Origin: Opitutales bacterium | Lineage (GTDB): Bacteria; Verrucomicrobiota; Verrucomicrobiia; Opitutales; Opitutaceae | Length of the DNA: 7,332 bases | Reading direction: 5' to 3' | NCBI GenBank assembly: GCA_021772595.1 | Contig: JAJFLS010000487.1 | Span: forward strand, 1-7,332 | Part shown: positions 6,290 to 7,332 of the stretch, piece by piece | Numbering within the stretch: position 1 is the first letter of the stretch | Layout of the letters: each line of letters opens with the position of its first letter | Program-made: the position numbers and the translations under genes | The notes under the pieces: generated by a model | What the model was told of the DNA's origin: nothing | Database searches by the model: none | What the model saw: only the letters and a program-made list of their open reading frames with translations

Positions 6290-7312
6290 CTAGAGCTTGG
6301 AAGACGTTTTAATGCCCTCTTCGACACCCTTGGCTCGGTTGGAGCCTTGGCTCCCGCCGCCGCCGACTTGCTGTCCGTCCGATTCGGTGACCTTCTTGTC
6401 GCTCTGGGCGCCTCCAGCAGCGCTCTTGCCCGATTTAGATTTGCTTGGTGCGCCTTCTCCTCCTTCTCCGCCGCTGCTCGCTGTTTGAGCGTTGGGATCG
6501 TGACCCGTCAAGTCGCCGACCTCACCACCGAGTTCCTCGCCGGAATCGCCTAACACGATATCAGGTGGCGGGGGAGGGAATTCTCCTCCAGATTGTCCAG
6601 CCTGGCCGCCTTGTCCTTGAGGGCCTCCTTGACCTTCGGAGCCGCCTTCTCCTCCTTGAGAACCTTCGGAACCTTCAGATCCTGGCTCTCCTTCGGACCC
6701 CATTTGGCCTTGTTGCCCTTGCTGGCCCTGTTGTCCTTGCTGACCCGAATTCGAGGGCGGCATCGGGATCAGAGGGGTGTTGTTGCTTTGGCTTCCTTGA
6801 CTGCCGCCGCTTTGGCCGCCTGGAGGGGGCGAACCGGAACTGCTTTGACCTTGGCTTCCTTGGCCGCTTTGACCGCCCATCGGGGGCATTCCCATGCTGC
6901 TTTGGCTTTGTTGACCGCCGCCGCCTCCGCCGCCCATTGGGATGGGCATGCCTCCGCCGCCGCTGCTGCCGCCGGACATACCGCCTTGCATGCCACCAGG
7001 CATTCCGGGCATGTTGACCGGGATATTAAGTCCGGGACCGTTTACCGAGACGCCGGGAATCGTTCCCAGCGGCGGGAGTCCTGATTCGTCCAAAACGGAT
7101 ATGTCGCCACCGATCGGTATGCCGCCGGTGGAAATGGATGGACCGCGATTGCCATTGTTATTGCTGTTGTTGCCGCTGTTCGGCCCGGCTCCATTGGCGC
7201 CTGCGTCGAAAATTCTTGGATCGGGATCGAACTGGGCGTGCGCGCTGAGGTTTAAAAGCGCGAGCGCTCCGATGATCGAAAGAGTGGAGCGTAAAATGAT
7301 TCGCGTGTTCAT
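6290..7312 (-). CDS. Exported Gly/Gln/Ser-rich low-complexity protein with collagen-like tract
   Basis: This is a 340-residue protein of unknown function. Residues 1-26 form a signal peptide (MNTRIILRST, then a hydrophobic core, ending SAHA) and the mature protein starts QFDPDP. The rest is about 27% Gly by hand count, with much Ser, Gln, Pro and Asn, no Cys, Trp or Tyr, and only three Phe, so it is probably disordered. Sub-regions are an Asn-rich patch (44-55), a Met/Pro/Gly segment (100-147), Gln/Ser/Gly (133-178), and Gly-X-Y triplets at 190-244 (four GQQ, then GQM, GSE, GEP). A PPPPPD linker (246-251), an acidic stretch to 270, and a Lys/Ser-rich C-terminus follow. No anchoring motif is visible. 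Start is ATG, 20 bp from the window edge, so the promoter is outside or truncated. Codons vary between repeats, and the long plus-strand frames opposite are compositional shadows. A role in matrix or envelope is a guess. Confidence 0.82.
   Translation of the reverse strand: MNTRIILRSTLSIIGALALLNLSAHAQFDPDPRIFDAGANGAGPNSGNNSNNNGNRGPSISTGGIPIGGDISVLDESGLPPLGTIPGVSVNGPGLNIPVNMPGMPGGMQGGMSGGSSGGGGMPIPMGGGGGGGQQSQSSMGMPPMGGQSGQGSQGQSSSGSPPPGGQSGGSQGSQSNNTPLIPMPPSNSGQQGQQGQQGQQGQMGSEGEPGSEGSEGSQGGEGGSEGQGGPQGQGGQAGQSGGEFPPPPPDIVLGDSGEELGGEVGDLTGHDPNAQTASSGGEGGEGAPSKSKSGKSAAGGAQSDKKVTESDGQQVGGGGSQGSNRAKGVEEGIKTSSKL
6581..6745 (-). repeat. Gly-X-Y (collagen-like) coding repeat
   Basis: This stretch encodes residues 190-244 of the secreted Gly-rich protein: eleven uninterrupted Gly-X-Y triplets (190-222), one extra Gly (223), then seven more triplets (224-244). 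X and Y are mostly Gln, Ser, Glu and Gly, with only two Pro. The four GQQ triplets use different codons (GGTCAGCAA, GGACAACAG, GGCCAGCAA, GGGCAACAA). The periodicity is therefore kept at the protein level rather than by recent DNA slippage. Confidence 0.65.
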
Positions 7313-7332
7313 AGGTGTTTTTGGTTGGTCAA

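Noticed and set aside
3071..6563. A 13-nt identical word (GCCTAACACGATA) at the end of truB and in the Gly-rich gene
   Set aside because: A single 13-mer match in a window of this size is expected by chance, and the two sites share no other context.
6445..7084. Long plus-strand frames of 163 and 190 residues opposite the Gly-rich gene
   Set aside because: They are antisense to a repetitive gene whose codons produce Ala/Leu/Arg-rich shadows. Only the minus-strand frame has a signal peptide and a sensible N-terminus.
1..7332. CRISPR arrays, tRNA/rRNA genes, prophage or defence genes
   Set aside because: No regularly spaced repeats, RNA-gene signatures or relevant protein motifs were seen on either strand.

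Overview
The window is a compact, plus-strand housekeeping block followed by two minus-strand genes for secreted proteins. The gene order infB-rbfA-DHH phosphoesterase-truB-ribF, then tlyA and nadK, the moderate GC content, the frequent GTG/TTG starts and the scarcity of Shine-Dalgarno sequences suggest a member of the Verrucomicrobiota, possibly Opitutae. This assignment is inferred from layout and protein style, not from a search.

Positions 1-4807 look like one transcription unit for translation, ribosome assembly and flavin synthesis: the 3' part of infB (IF-2), rbfA, an nrnA-like DHH/DHHA1 phosphoesterase, truB, ribF and tlyA. Junctions after rbfA are very tight (4-nt overlap, 7-nt gap, 13-nt gap, 8-nt overlap). 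The exception is the 91-nt infB-rbfA gap, which holds a 10-bp hairpin without a T-run. The infB frame has an in-frame TAG at 47-49, where the IF-2 family would be expected to have a sense codon, most simply Lys. An error at the left sequence edge is the simplest explanation, because TAG is an ordinary stop for four other genes here.

Positions 4808-5011 form the only sizeable non-coding stretch. It carries a 69-bp inverted pair of GTAG-headed palindromes (4825-4893) that resembles a REPIN (a doublet of REP elements mobilised by RAYT transposases). It separates tlyA from nadK, which encodes NAD kinase.

Positions 5857-7312 are read from the minus strand. A 340-residue, Gly-rich, apparently disordered exported protein with a collagen-like Gly-X-Y tract is followed 34 nt later by a 132-residue exported protein of unknown function. 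Both have clear signal peptides and similar predicted mature N-termini (QF-x-P). The second gene converges on nadK, and their TAG stop codons share the palindrome CTAG. Apart from these two uncharacterised secreted proteins and the REPIN-like element, the content is conventional, and I see no evidence for a defence system, CRISPR array, prophage or RNA gene.
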